From an uncultured Clostridium sp. (GTDB lineage Bacteria; Bacillota; Clostridia; Lachnospirales; Lachnospiraceae): a stretch of 8,087 nt of DNA. Positions 1-5,964 of this stretch are shown here, piece by piece (position 1 is the stretch's first letter; each line of letters opens with the position of its first letter). Made by a program: the position numbers and the translations under genes. The notes under the pieces were generated by a model, which had not been told where the DNA came from, searched no databases, and saw only the letters and a list, made by a program, of their open reading frames with translations. The stretch lies in the NCBI GenBank assembly GCA_900543885.1, contig UQTA01000101.1:1-8087 (forward strand). Reading direction: 5' to 3'.

Positions 1-1
1 T

Positions 2-88
2 ACTAAGGCAGATACAGAGCGTCTGAAAACATATGTGAGGGAACACTGCGGGGAAGCGCTGGTTCCTGAAGAAATAGACTGCTTTTAA
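2..88 (+). CDS. C-terminal tail of an unidentified protein (5' end outside window)
   Basis: Only the second forward frame is open from the window edge to a TAA at 86-88, giving 28 residues that end LVPEEIDCF. The other two forward frames stop within the first 30 bases. The stretch is charged and looks like an amphipathic helix followed by a short strand. It faintly recalls the end of AMP-binding (adenylate-forming) enzymes, where a helix precedes a VP.EI.F segment, but the usual following segment with the catalytic lysine is absent, so I do not assign a function. A new promoter lies just after the stop, so this gene probably ends its own transcription unit. Confidence 0.4.
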   Translation, partial: TKADTERLKTYVREHCGEALVPEEIDCF

Positions 89-91
89 GTA

Positions 92-120
92 TTGTAGTTT
101 TCCTCAAAACACGATAAAAT
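92..120 (+). promoter_or_regulatory. Predicted sigma-A promoter for the FAD-dependent dehydrogenase
   Basis: A -35 box TTGTAG (92-97) and a -10 box TAAAAT (115-120) are separated by exactly 17 bp. They lie in the only gap between the upstream stop and the ATG at 200. The predicted start of transcription is near 127, leaving a leader of about 70 nt. An AT-rich hairpin (TAAAAATG 120-127 with CATTTTTA 133-140) begins on the last base of the -10 box and covers the predicted start; it could also act as a weak terminator for the upstream gene. Confidence 0.45.
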
Positions 121-199
121 AAAAATGAGATCCATTTTTACGGACAGTAGAACGAAACATGGTCAAGCAGTGTGTTTTGTGTGAAAAGGAGTTTTGAGA

Positions 200-1579
200 A
201 TGAAATATGATGTAATTATTGTGGGGGCTGGTCCTGGCGGAATTTATTCTGCTTATGAGCTGATGAAGAAGTGCAGTGATAAAAAAATTGCTGTATTTGA
301 TTCCGGGTATTCATTAAAGAAGCGTCACTGCCCTATCGACGGCGAAAAGGTCAAAGCCTGCATTAAATGTAAGTCCTGCTCTATTATGAGCGGTTTCGGC
401 GGCGCTGGTGCATTCTCTGATGGTAAATATAACATTACCAATGATTTCGGCGGTACGTTATATGAATATATCGGCAAAAAGGCTGCTACTGAGCTGATGC
501 AGTATGTAGATGAGATCAACATGGCTCACGGCGGCGAAGGTACTAAGATGTACTCTACAGCCGGAACTAATTTAAAGAAAGTCTGCTTACAGAACCGTCT
601 GAAGCTGTTAAATGCTTCTGTCCGTCATCTGGGAACAGATATTAACCTGGTTGTATTAGGCCAGTTATACGATGAGTTAAAAGAGCATGTGGACTTCTAT
701 TTTGAGTCCCCTGTAAGCCATATTGAGTGCCTGGAAGATGGCGGATACAGAGTATGGAGCAATGACAAGTCTTATGACTGTGAGAAATGTATTGTTTCCG
801 TAGGACGAAGCGGCAGCAAATGGATGGAACATATCTGTAAAGAACTGGATATCCCTACCAAGTCCAATCGTGTGGATCTGGGTGTGCGTGTGGAACTTCC
901 GGCAGTACTGTTCTCTCATTTGACAGATGAGCTGTATGAAAGCAAGATCGTATATCGTACTGAAAAGTTTGAGGATAATGTGCGTACTTTCTGTATGAAT
1001 CCCAAGGGAATCGTTGTAAATGAAAATACCAATGGTATTGTTACTGTAAACGGCCATAGCTACGAGGATCCGGAGAAGCAGACAGAATGCACTAACTTTG
1101 CACTTCTGGTTTCCAAACACTTCTCAGAGCCGTTTAAGGACAGCAACGGCTATGGTGAAAGCATTGCCCGCCTTTCCAATATGTTAGGCGGCGGCGTTAT
1201 TGTACAGCGTTTTGGCGATCTGATCCGCGGAAGACGAAGCACTCCAAAGCGTATTGAGGAAAATACCTTTGTACCTACTCTTTCTGCAACACCTGGCGAC
1301 TTAAGCCTTGTTCTTCCAAAGCGTATCTTAGACGGCATTATTGAAATGATCTATGCTCTGGATAAGATCGCACCTGGAACAGCAAATGACGATACTCTTC
1401 TTTACGGCGTAGAAGTTAAGTTCTACAACATGGAAGTAGATGTAGATGAAAACCTGGAAAGCCGCCATAAGGGTCTTTATATCATCGGTGACGGCAGCGG
1501 TGTGACCCATTCCCTTTCCCATGCATCTGCAAGTGGTGTGTATGTAGCACGTAAGATCGCGGAGAGCCTGGAAGGATAA
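200..1579 (+). CDS. FAD-dependent dehydrogenase, COG2509 type (NAD(P)/FAD-dependent oxidoreductase)
   Basis: This 459-residue flavoprotein has a Rossmann FAD site at the N-terminus (GAGPGG, residues 9-14, with an acidic D34 ending the second strand). A C-terminal FAD-contact motif, GLYIIGDGSGVTHSLSHA, lies around residues 425-442. Between them is the family-typical GFGGAGAFSDGK (65-76), preceded by a cysteine cluster C44, C54, C57, C60. A GRRSTP segment and a PGDLS.VLP segment in the second half also fit COG2509. The family's substrate is unknown; members are annotated as uncharacterised FAD-dependent dehydrogenases, and a cytoplasmic redox role is inferred. A TTG at 194 is also in frame, but the AAAAGGAG site (184-191) lies 8 nt before ATG 200 and only 2 nt before the TTG, so ATG 200 is chosen. 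It appears monocistronic, with its own promoter and terminator. GGC-rich glycine and alanine codons make it slightly more GC-rich than its neighbours. Confidence 0.9.
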   Translation: MKYDVIIVGAGPGGIYSAYELMKKCSDKKIAVFDSGYSLKKRHCPIDGEKVKACIKCKSCSIMSGFGGAGAFSDGKYNITNDFGGTLYEYIGKKAATELMQYVDEINMAHGGEGTKMYSTAGTNLKKVCLQNRLKLLNASVRHLGTDINLVVLGQLYDELKEHVDFYFESPVSHIECLEDGGYRVWSNDKSYDCEKCIVSVGRSGSKWMEHICKELDIPTKSNRVDLGVRVELPAVLFSHLTDELYESKIVYRTEKFEDNVRTFCMNPKGIVVNENTNGIVTVNGHSYEDPEKQTECTNFALLVSKHFSEPFKDSNGYGESIARLSNMLGGGVIVQRFGDLIRGRRSTPKRIEENTFVPTLSATPGDLSLVLPKRILDGIIEMIYALDKIAPGTANDDTLLYGVEVKFYNMEVDVDENLESRHKGLYIIGDGSGVTHSLSHASASGVYVARKIAESLEG

Positions 1580-1606
1580 TAAAATAATAGCGTAGAGCTA
1601 AAAAAA

Positions 1607-1653
1607 CCCGGCAACAGGTATGAATGGATATTATACTTGATGCCGGGGATTTT
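1607..1653. terminator. Bidirectional intrinsic terminator between convergent genes
   Basis: The arm CCCGGCA (1607-1613) pairs with TGCCGGG (1641-1647). The stem continues, after one A-A mismatch, with CAGGTAT (1615-1621) against ATACTTG (1633-1639), including one G-T pair. A T-run follows on the + strand (1650-1655), and six A (1601-1606) precede it, which form a T-run on the - strand. It can therefore end both the dehydrogenase transcript and the MarR transcript. Confidence 0.9.
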
Positions 1654-1668
1654 TTATGTATGTTATTT

Positions 1669-2214
1669 TTAGTTGGATATATTGGTGTCAGAAGGTAGGT
1701 GAATCAAATTTCCAGTGGGGGGGGGTAATTTTGATTCTTTCACATCCATAGCAAATGTTTCATTTAGTTTATTTTGTATGGAAAGATAGATTTTAAATTC
1801 TTCTTTGCTGAAAGAGGACAGGTTATGAAAACTGCGTTCCAGACATCTTTTTTCAAAAAGATCGTGGTCTTCGTAGATTTCTTTGCCTTCATCTGTAAGA
1901 TAAAGCTGGTACTCACGGTTGTTGTCATGATTCCGTTTTTGAAGCAGCCAACCCTTTTTGCGAAGTTTCCGTATTAACTGGGAACAGGCACTGGGAGTTT
2001 TATGAAAAGCAGCAGCAATTTCACTGGCGGTGATTCCTGGCTGGTGCCCGACCAGATGAATGATTTGGGATTCAGCCTGATAAAGGATGGCGGCGCCATA
2101 ATCGTGGGGAACAGAATCATATTCCTGAACCAGACGGCAACCTTCATCAAAGGAGTCTAGCATCTGACAGTAAAGTTCATATCTTGTATCATCTATTTTA
2201 GCATTCATAATCAT
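1669..2214 (-). CDS. MarR-family winged-helix transcriptional regulator
   Basis: The 181-residue product has a helical N-terminus, then a winged helix-turn-helix: GITASEIAAAF (60-70), the likely recognition helix TPSACSQLIRKLRKKGWL (73-90), and a wing with HDNNREYQLYLTDEG (96-110). A long dimerisation helix follows. This matches MarR regulators, which bind palindromes as dimers and often respond to oxidants or small ligands. Cysteines at 16, 26, 77 and 124 could allow redox sensing, but that is inference. TTG 2220, ATG 2214 and ATG 2208 are all in frame. The AAAGGA site (2222-2227 on the - strand) is 7 nt from ATG 2214, which I prefer. The protein is longer than the usual roughly 150 residues; the extra tail follows Pro164-166, encoded by nine consecutive C (1717-1725), and ends in a low-complexity stretch. 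It is divergent from the peroxiredoxin-like gene, a common layout for a regulator and its target. Confidence 0.88.
   Translation of the reverse strand: MIMNAKIDDTRYELYCQMLDSFDEGCRLVQEYDSVPHDYGAAILYQAESQIIHLVGHQPGITASEIAAAFHKTPSACSQLIRKLRKKGWLLQKRNHDNNREYQLYLTDEGKEIYEDHDLFEKRCLERSFHNLSSFSKEEFKIYLSIQNKLNETFAMDVKESKLPPPTGNLIHLPSDTNISN
1701..1737. repeat. G9/C9 homopolymer flanked by an inverted repeat inside the MarR gene
   Basis: Nine G in a row (1717-1725, + strand) sit between GAATCAAATT (1701-1710) and AATTTTGATTC (1727-1737). These arms are complementary apart from a single extra A/T. The tract would be in the loop of the hairpin. It encodes the three prolines near the regulator's C-terminus. 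Confidence 0.8.
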
Positions 2215-2254
2215 TAACAAATCCTTTATTTTATTTCTGCATATTTATAAGTCC

Positions 2255-2283
2255 ATTATAATGTAGGGAAATTTTAAAGTCAA
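2255..2283 (-). promoter_or_regulatory. Strong predicted sigma-A promoter for the MarR gene
   Basis: Read on the - strand, a TTGACT -35 box (2283-2278) and a consensus TATAAT -10 box (2260-2255) are separated by exactly 17 bp. Transcription would begin near 2248, giving a leader of about 34 nt before ATG 2214. An AT-rich palindrome at 2304-2316 lies upstream of this -35 and could be an operator. Confidence 0.8.
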
Positions 2284-2303
2284 CAAAGCAGTAGTACCTG
2301 TTT

Positions 2304-2316
2304 TTAATCAAATTAA
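2304..2316. promoter_or_regulatory. Candidate operator palindrome between divergent promoters
   Basis: TTAAT (2304-2308), CAA, ATTAA (2312-2316) form a 5-bp inverted repeat with a 3-bp centre. It lies between the MarR -35 (2278-2283) and the peroxiredoxin-like -35 (2325-2330). It resembles the half-site of the palindrome at 2367-2379. AT-rich DNA gives such repeats by chance, so support is modest. Confidence 0.35.
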
Positions 2317-2324
2317 GTTAGGTC

Positions 2325-2353
2325 TTGTTTCCGAAAAATATTTTTGTTATACT
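2325..2353 (+). promoter_or_regulatory. Predicted sigma-A promoter for the peroxiredoxin-like gene
   Basis: TTGTTT (2325-2330) and TATACT (2348-2353) are spaced by 17 bp. The predicted start near 2360 leaves a 46-nt leader. The palindrome at 2367-2379 sits just after the predicted start, where a bound repressor would block transcription. Confidence 0.7.
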
Positions 2354-2366
2354 GACTGTGTAGCAT

Positions 2367-2379
2367 CTTAATTATTAAG
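2367..2379. promoter_or_regulatory. Candidate MarR-type operator at the peroxiredoxin-like promoter
   Basis: CTTAATTATTAAG is a perfect 13-bp palindrome (6-bp arms, one central base) starting 13 nt after the -10 box. It overlaps ATTAAGCAGATTA (2374-2386), which matches ATTAAGCAGCTTA in the permease promoter region (3200-3212) at 12 of 13 positions. Size, symmetry and position fit a MarR-dimer site; which protein binds it is inferred. Confidence 0.5.
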
Positions 2380-2405
2380 CAGATTACATTAAGGAGGTAT
2401 ATTGT

Positions 2406-2942
2406 ATGGCTAAATTAAAAGTAGGAGAGAAGATTCCTGATTTTTTGGCAGTAACTGTATTTGATGGAGAAAAACCTTTCAGCAGCCGTGTAGGCGAAGG
2501 AAAAACAGCAATTATTTTTTTACGCTATTATGGCTGTACGTTGTGTCAGTATGATATTTATACCTATGCTCAGAATTACAAAGAGATCGTAGGAGATCAC
2601 GGAAAACTGTTTGTTGTTCTTCAATCCAAACCAGAAACAATAAAGAAAACAGTTTCAGAAAATGACCTTCCATTTCAGATTATCTGTGATCCACAGGAAA
2701 AGCTTTACAAAGAGTTTGAAATCAATCCAGCGAAAGATATGCAGGAATTAGGCGGCGTAAAAGTTGCAGAGAAAGTGGTTGAGGCCAGAAAGTTATTCTC
2801 TCATGGAGAGTATGAAGGAGAAGAGCTGCAGCTTCCAGCTGCGTTTGTTGTAGAAAAGGATCTTACTGTCACTTATGCAAGATACGGAAAAGACGGAGCA
2901 GATGTTCCAACGCCGGAAGAGTTAAAGAAATTATTAAAATAG
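2406..2942 (+). CDS. Peroxiredoxin-like (AhpC/TSA, thioredoxin-fold) protein
   Basis: The 178-residue product has a thioredoxin-fold layout: the N-terminal VGEKIPDF (6-13) typical of AhpC/TSA proteins, a strand ending FLRYYGCTLCQYD (38-50) with C44 and C47 as a CxxC pair, a strand LFVVLQSKP, and a late LPAAFVV segment holding the likely cis-proline. It lacks the PxxxTxxC motif of classical peroxiredoxins, so it fits the peroxiredoxin-like group (AhpC-TSA_2/PRXL2-like) better than AhpC. Its role is probably thiol-based reduction of peroxides or disulfides in the cytoplasm; no signal peptide is seen. The start is supported by AAGGAGG (2391-2397), 8 nt before the ATG. It is divergent from the MarR gene and preceded by a palindrome suited to repression. 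It ends at a strong terminator, so it is a single-gene unit. Peroxidase activity is not assured. Confidence 0.82.
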   Translation: MAKLKVGEKIPDFLAVTVFDGEKPFSSRVGEGKTAIIFLRYYGCTLCQYDIYTYAQNYKEIVGDHGKLFVVLQSKPETIKKTVSENDLPFQIICDPQEKLYKEFEINPAKDMQELGGVKVAEKVVEARKLFSHGEYEGEELQLPAAFVVEKDLTVTYARYGKDGADVPTPEELKKLLK

Positions 2943-2973
2943 GCAAAGATAAAACCTTGCTATATGGAAACAC

Positions 2974-3014
2974 AAAAAAGGGAACCCCAAAAGCAGCAAC
3001 AGGTTCTCTTTTTT
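2974..3014 (+). terminator. Intrinsic terminator after the peroxiredoxin-like gene
   Basis: AAAAAAGGGAACC (2974-2986) pairs with GGTTCTCTTTTTT (3002-3014), a 13-bp stem with one G-T pair and a 15-nt loop. The 3' arm supplies a T6 run. It begins 31 nt after the stop codon. Confidence 0.85.
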
Positions 3015-3155
3015 GATGATCTGAAATTGAATCTGAGATTTCATGCCAAAAACAGGAAAAACAGGTCTGAAAAAACAATAAACTTTTATTTTATAGAAAG
3101 TTCACAATCCCCTTTGTTTATATTGTTGAAAATGCTCAAAAATAAAAAAATACTA

Positions 3156-3184
3156 TTGAAAAACATAGTATAATACGCTAAAAT
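3156..3184 (+). promoter_or_regulatory. Predicted sigma-A promoter of the permease-lyase operon
   Basis: TTGAAA (3156-3161) and TAAAAT (3179-3184) are separated by 17 bp, placing the transcription start near 3191 and giving a leader of about 135 nt. A second TATAAT (3169-3174) lies between them but has no -35 at the right distance. The inverted repeat TACTATTG/CATAGTA (3151-3158 and 3164-3170) overlaps the -35 box and may be a control site. Confidence 0.6.
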
Positions 3185-3198
3185 GAAAGCACATTAAA

Positions 3199-3215
3199 AA
3201 TTAAGCAGCTTAATT
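3199..3215. promoter_or_regulatory. Candidate operator: 17-bp perfect palindrome in the permease leader
   Basis: AATTAAGCAGCTTAATT has 8-bp arms around a central A. It starts 14 nt after the predicted -10 box, nearly the same placement as the palindrome at 2367-2379 (13 nt), and shares ATTAAGCAG with that region. This suggests one repressor for both units. It could also fold as a small RNA hairpin, though a one-base loop makes a DNA role more likely. Confidence 0.55.
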
Positions 3216-3224
3216 GTTTAGCAA

Positions 3225-3312
3225 CTAATTTACGTGACGGGATCTTTTAGACGTATTAGAGACTGTCAATGCAGACAGCTATTTTATGCAGCCACGAAGG
3301 CTGGTAAAATAG
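3225..3312 (+). ncRNA. Structured 5' leader of the permease mRNA (unassigned cis element)
   Basis: Three consecutive stems can be drawn. The first pairs CTAAT (3225-3229) and ACGT (3232-3235) with ACGT (3251-3254) and ATTAG (3255-3259), with a two-base bulge. The second pairs CTGTC (3263-3267) with GACAG (3274-3278). The third pairs CTATTTTA (3279-3286) and CAGCC (3289-3293) with GGCTG (3299-3303) and TAAAATAG (3305-3312), with loop ACGAA. The second and third stems abut, which would allow coaxial stacking, and the third ends 3 nt before AGGAG (3316-3320). I recognise no known riboswitch or T-box signature, so this is a folding inference only. Confidence 0.35.
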
Positions 3313-3326
3313 AATAGGAGAATGGT

Positions 3327-4664
3327 ATGGCAGATAGTAAAGGCGGTTCAACAAAACAGTTAAAACAGGTTCTTGGTTTTTGGGATTTGATGGGAGCATC
3401 AGTAGGACAGATCATTGGTGCAGGTATTATGACGCTGCTGGGAGCAGCAATTGCGATGACAGGCCGTTCTGTGCCGGTTGCATTTTTGATCGCAGCGATT
3501 ATTACAGTTTGCCAGTATGCGCCGTTAGTGTTTATTTCCGGTGCGGTACGCTTAAGAGGTGGACAGTACACCATGCTTACTATGCTGGCGGGCAAAAAGT
3601 ATGCAGGTGCATATAGCCTGATTTTTACATTTTCAAACTTAAGCTTATCGATGTATGCCCTTTCTTTTGCAAGTTACTTCATATCCCTGTTCGGATTTGG
3701 CAATGAAAGAGTAGTTGCACTTATTGTATTAACAGTATTCTTTATTTTAAACTGTCTTGGAATTGATAAGTTTGCTAAGGTACAGACCATTATCGTAGGA
3801 TGCCTTGTAATTGCACTTGCGGCATTTGCAGCATTTGGTGTAGGAGAAGTCAAACCAGGATATATGGATCCGTCAAGCTGGATGACTGGCGGTATCATGG
3901 GACTTTTACAGGCTGGCGGACTTTTAACTTTTGCAGTAGGTGGTGCAAACTGTATTGTTAATCTTTCCGCAGAAGCAAAGAATCCAACCAGAGACATTCC
4001 AATGGTAATGATCATCTCTACATTATTTGTAGCTGTCATTTATGGTGTTGTAGCAATTGTAGCAGCAGGTGTACTTCCTGTAGATCAGGTAGCAGGTGAG
4101 AACCTTTCTATCGTAGCAAAAGAAATTCTGTCTGGACCTGTTTATGTGTTCTTTATGCTTTGTGGTGCAGGTTTTGCATTGATTTCTACATTGAATTCAC
4201 AGTTTGCGTGGGCTCCAAAACCGATTATGCAGGCTTGTGATGATGGTTGGCTGCCACATGGACTGGCTAAGCTCTCCAAGTGGAACACACCGATTATTCT
4301 TTTAGGCATCCTCTATGCGATTGGTGTTGTGTGTATCATAACAGGTTTAAGCGTTTCTATCCTCGGAAATATGTGTCTGGTTGCAAACGGAGTTATTACT
4401 CTTTTGATTAATGCATCTCTTTATAAACTTCCAAATGTAGTTCCAGATGCATGGGAAAAATCTAAATTCCGCTGCAGCAAAGGTGTTTTGGGATTGATTA
4501 CTTTTTTAGGTGCTGCAGCAGCCATTTTCAATATTTATCTGAATGGAAGTCGGCTTTCAACAAACCTGTTAATGATCAATGTGATTGTAATTGTAGGCGC
4601 ATTTATTTTTGGCATTGTACGTGAGAAAAAAGCAACTGTAGAAATTAGCTATGAAGAGAACTAA
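3327..4664 (+). CDS. APC-family amino acid permease
   Basis: The 445-residue product is a polytopic membrane protein with about 12 hydrophobic segments and a short cytoplasmic N-terminus. TM1 carries GQIIGAGI (27-34), the unwound-helix substrate motif of the APC superfamily. The sixth hydrophobic region leads into SAEAKNPTRDIP (214-225), the conserved acidic/KNP.R.IP loop of amino acid permeases. Length and layout fit the APA/AAT-like branch of APC transporters; the exact substrate cannot be read. AGGAG (3316-3320) lies 6 nt before the ATG. Only 57 bp without an evident terminator separate it from the PLP enzyme gene, so the two are probably cotranscribed and the permease likely imports that enzyme's substrate. 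Regulation by the palindrome at 3199-3215 and by the leader hairpins is plausible. Confidence 0.88.
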   Translation: MADSKGGSTKQLKQVLGFWDLMGASVGQIIGAGIMTLLGAAIAMTGRSVPVAFLIAAIITVCQYAPLVFISGAVRLRGGQYTMLTMLAGKKYAGAYSLIFTFSNLSLSMYALSFASYFISLFGFGNERVVALIVLTVFFILNCLGIDKFAKVQTIIVGCLVIALAAFAAFGVGEVKPGYMDPSSWMTGGIMGLLQAGGLLTFAVGGANCIVNLSAEAKNPTRDIPMVMIISTLFVAVIYGVVAIVAAGVLPVDQVAGENLSIVAKEILSGPVYVFFMLCGAGFALISTLNSQFAWAPKPIMQACDDGWLPHGLAKLSKWNTPIILLGILYAIGVVCIITGLSVSILGNMCLVANGVITLLINASLYKLPNVVPDAWEKSKFRCSKGVLGLITFLGAAAAIFNIYLNGSRLSTNLLMINVIVIVGAFIFGIVREKKATVEISYEEN

Positions 4665-4693
4665 TGAATAACGAATTTTTATAATGAAAAAGA

Positions 4694-4706
4694 TTAAATG
4701 ATTTAA
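4694..4706. repeat. Short AT palindrome next to the lyase ribosome site
   Basis: TTAAATGATTTAA is a perfect 13-bp palindrome (6-bp arms, central G) in the gap between permease and lyase. Its last two bases overlap the AAAGGAG site (4705-4711). It could affect translation or be an operator, but AT-rich sequence makes chance likely. Confidence 0.3.
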
Positions 4707-4721
4707 AGGAGAAGAAAGATT

Positions 4722-5933
4722 ATGAAATATGATTTTACGTCTATTATGGATCGTGTAGGAAAAGATGCACTGGCAGTGGAAGCACTGGGAAAGTCAGTTA
4801 TGGCACCAAAGCCGCCAAAAGAAGGATTTGATATTATTCCTATGTGGGTTGCTGATATGAATTTTCCAACAGTTCCTACGATTCCGGAAGCTATTATTGA
4901 AAGAACTAAACATCCGGCATATGGATATTTTTCACCGCGGAAAGAGTATACAGATTCTATCATCAAATGGCATGAGACCAGAAATGCTGTAACAGGTCTG
5001 ACTGCTGATTGCATTGGTTATGAAAATGGTGTTTTGGGTGGGGTGATCACAGCGATGAATGTATATTGCTCCAAAGGAGACAATGTACTGGTACATAAGC
5101 CTACCTATATCGGATTTACAAATTGTTTGAAGAATAATGGATACAATATAGTTCACAGCGACCTGGTTAAAGACGAAAACGGCGTATGGCGCATGGACTT
5201 TGATGATATGGAGAAAAAAATCGTAGAGAATAAGATTCATGCAGCTATCTTCTGCTCACCGCATAATCCATGTGGACGTGTATGGGAACGCTGGGAGATT
5301 GAGAAAGCAATGGAGGTCTACAAAAAGCATGATGTAATGGTGATCTCTGATGAGATCTGGTCTGATATCATTACAACAGGACACAAACATATTCCAACCC
5401 AGAGTGTATCAGAAGACGCAAAGATGCGTACAGTTGCTCTTTATGCTCCAAGTAAAACTTTTAATCTTGCAGGTCTTGTAGGAAGCTATCATATTATTTA
5501 TAATAAACATATTAAGGATCGTATGGATAAGGAATCATCCTTGTCTCACTATAATAGTATGAATGTTCTTTCTATGCATGCACTTATAGGTGCGTATAAG
5601 CCAGAAGGATATGAATGGGTAGATGAACTTCGGGAAGTAGTAACAGGGAATATTGATTTTGCCTGCAACTATATTAAAGAGCATTTTGAAGGAGTTTCAG
5701 TTGGCCGTCCAGAAGGAACTTATATGTTATTTGTGGATTGTACGGAATGGTGCAAGAAGCATGGTAAGACCATTGAAGATGTAGAAAAAGCGGCATGGGA
5801 TGTAGGTGTTGCATGCCAGGATGGTCGTATGTTCCACGGCCCATGCCACTTACGTATTAACCTGGCTCTGCCACTTTCAAGAGTTCAGGAAGCATTTAAA
5901 CGTCTGGACCAGTATGTATTTAATGCAGAATAA
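4722..5933 (+). CDS. PatB/MalY-type PLP-dependent C-S lyase / aminotransferase
   Basis: The 403-residue product is a fold-type I PLP enzyme of the MalY/PatB family. Visible motifs are MWVADMNF (41-48), the start of the substrate-binding region; SPHNPCGRVW (179-188); SDEIWSDI (209-216) with the PLP-ring aspartate D210; YAPSKTFNLAGL (241-252) with the Schiff-base lysine K245; and HLRINLALP (376-384) with R378 placed to bind the substrate carboxylate. Family members cleave C-S bonds, for example cystathionine or cysteine conjugates to a thiol, pyruvate and ammonia; some act as aminotransferases. Length is normal for the family. AAAGGAG (4705-4711) precedes the ATG by 10 nt. The neighbouring permease suggests catabolism of an imported amino acid, plausibly sulfur-containing. 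The exact substrate is inference. A hairpin terminator follows the gene. Confidence 0.88.
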   Translation: MKYDFTSIMDRVGKDALAVEALGKSVMAPKPPKEGFDIIPMWVADMNFPTVPTIPEAIIERTKHPAYGYFSPRKEYTDSIIKWHETRNAVTGLTADCIGYENGVLGGVITAMNVYCSKGDNVLVHKPTYIGFTNCLKNNGYNIVHSDLVKDENGVWRMDFDDMEKKIVENKIHAAIFCSPHNPCGRVWERWEIEKAMEVYKKHDVMVISDEIWSDIITTGHKHIPTQSVSEDAKMRTVALYAPSKTFNLAGLVGSYHIIYNKHIKDRMDKESSLSHYNSMNVLSMHALIGAYKPEGYEWVDELREVVTGNIDFACNYIKEHFEGVSVGRPEGTYMLFVDCTEWCKKHGKTIEDVEKAAWDVGVACQDGRMFHGPCHLRINLALPLSRVQEAFKRLDQYVFNAE

Positions 5934-5964
5934 ATGATCCGCGTAAATATGGTAAAGTAGTTAG

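Larger units (their letters stand above)
2943..3326. other. 384-bp gene-free regulatory stretch
   Basis: This AT-rich gap holds, in order, the terminator at 2974-3014, a plain A/T-rich segment to about 3150 in which I see nothing specific, an inverted repeat and promoter at 3151-3184, the 17-bp palindrome at 3199-3215, and a run of potential hairpins from 3225 to 3312 leading into the permease ribosome site. A 69-codon open frame at 2964-3173 crosses the terminator, has no ribosome site and is not credible as a gene. Confidence 0.7.

Noticed and set aside
194..199. TTG at 194 as start of the FAD-dependent dehydrogenase
   Set aside because: It lies only 2 nt after the AAGGAG site; ATG 200 has 8-nt spacing and begins the canonical MKYDVIIVGAGPGG.
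677..1120. 147-codon open frame on the - strand
   Set aside because: It lies wholly inside the dehydrogenase gene, has no ribosome site and no family resemblance; it is a shadow of the + strand codons.
2964..3173. 69-codon open frame on the + strand after the peroxiredoxin-like gene
   Set aside because: It crosses the terminator at 2974-3014, lacks a ribosome site and has a lysine/asparagine-rich composition expected of AT-rich noncoding DNA.
3169..3174. TATAAT as the -10 box of the permease promoter
   Set aside because: No -35-like hexamer exists at 16-18 bp upstream, whereas TTGAAA 3156-3161 with TAAAAT 3179-3184 has ideal spacing.
3191..3326. T-box, lysine or SAM riboswitch in the permease leader
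   Set aside because: No T-box AGGGTGGNACCGCG-like sequence, no intrinsic terminator in the leader, and no recognisable lysine or SAM riboswitch core were seen.
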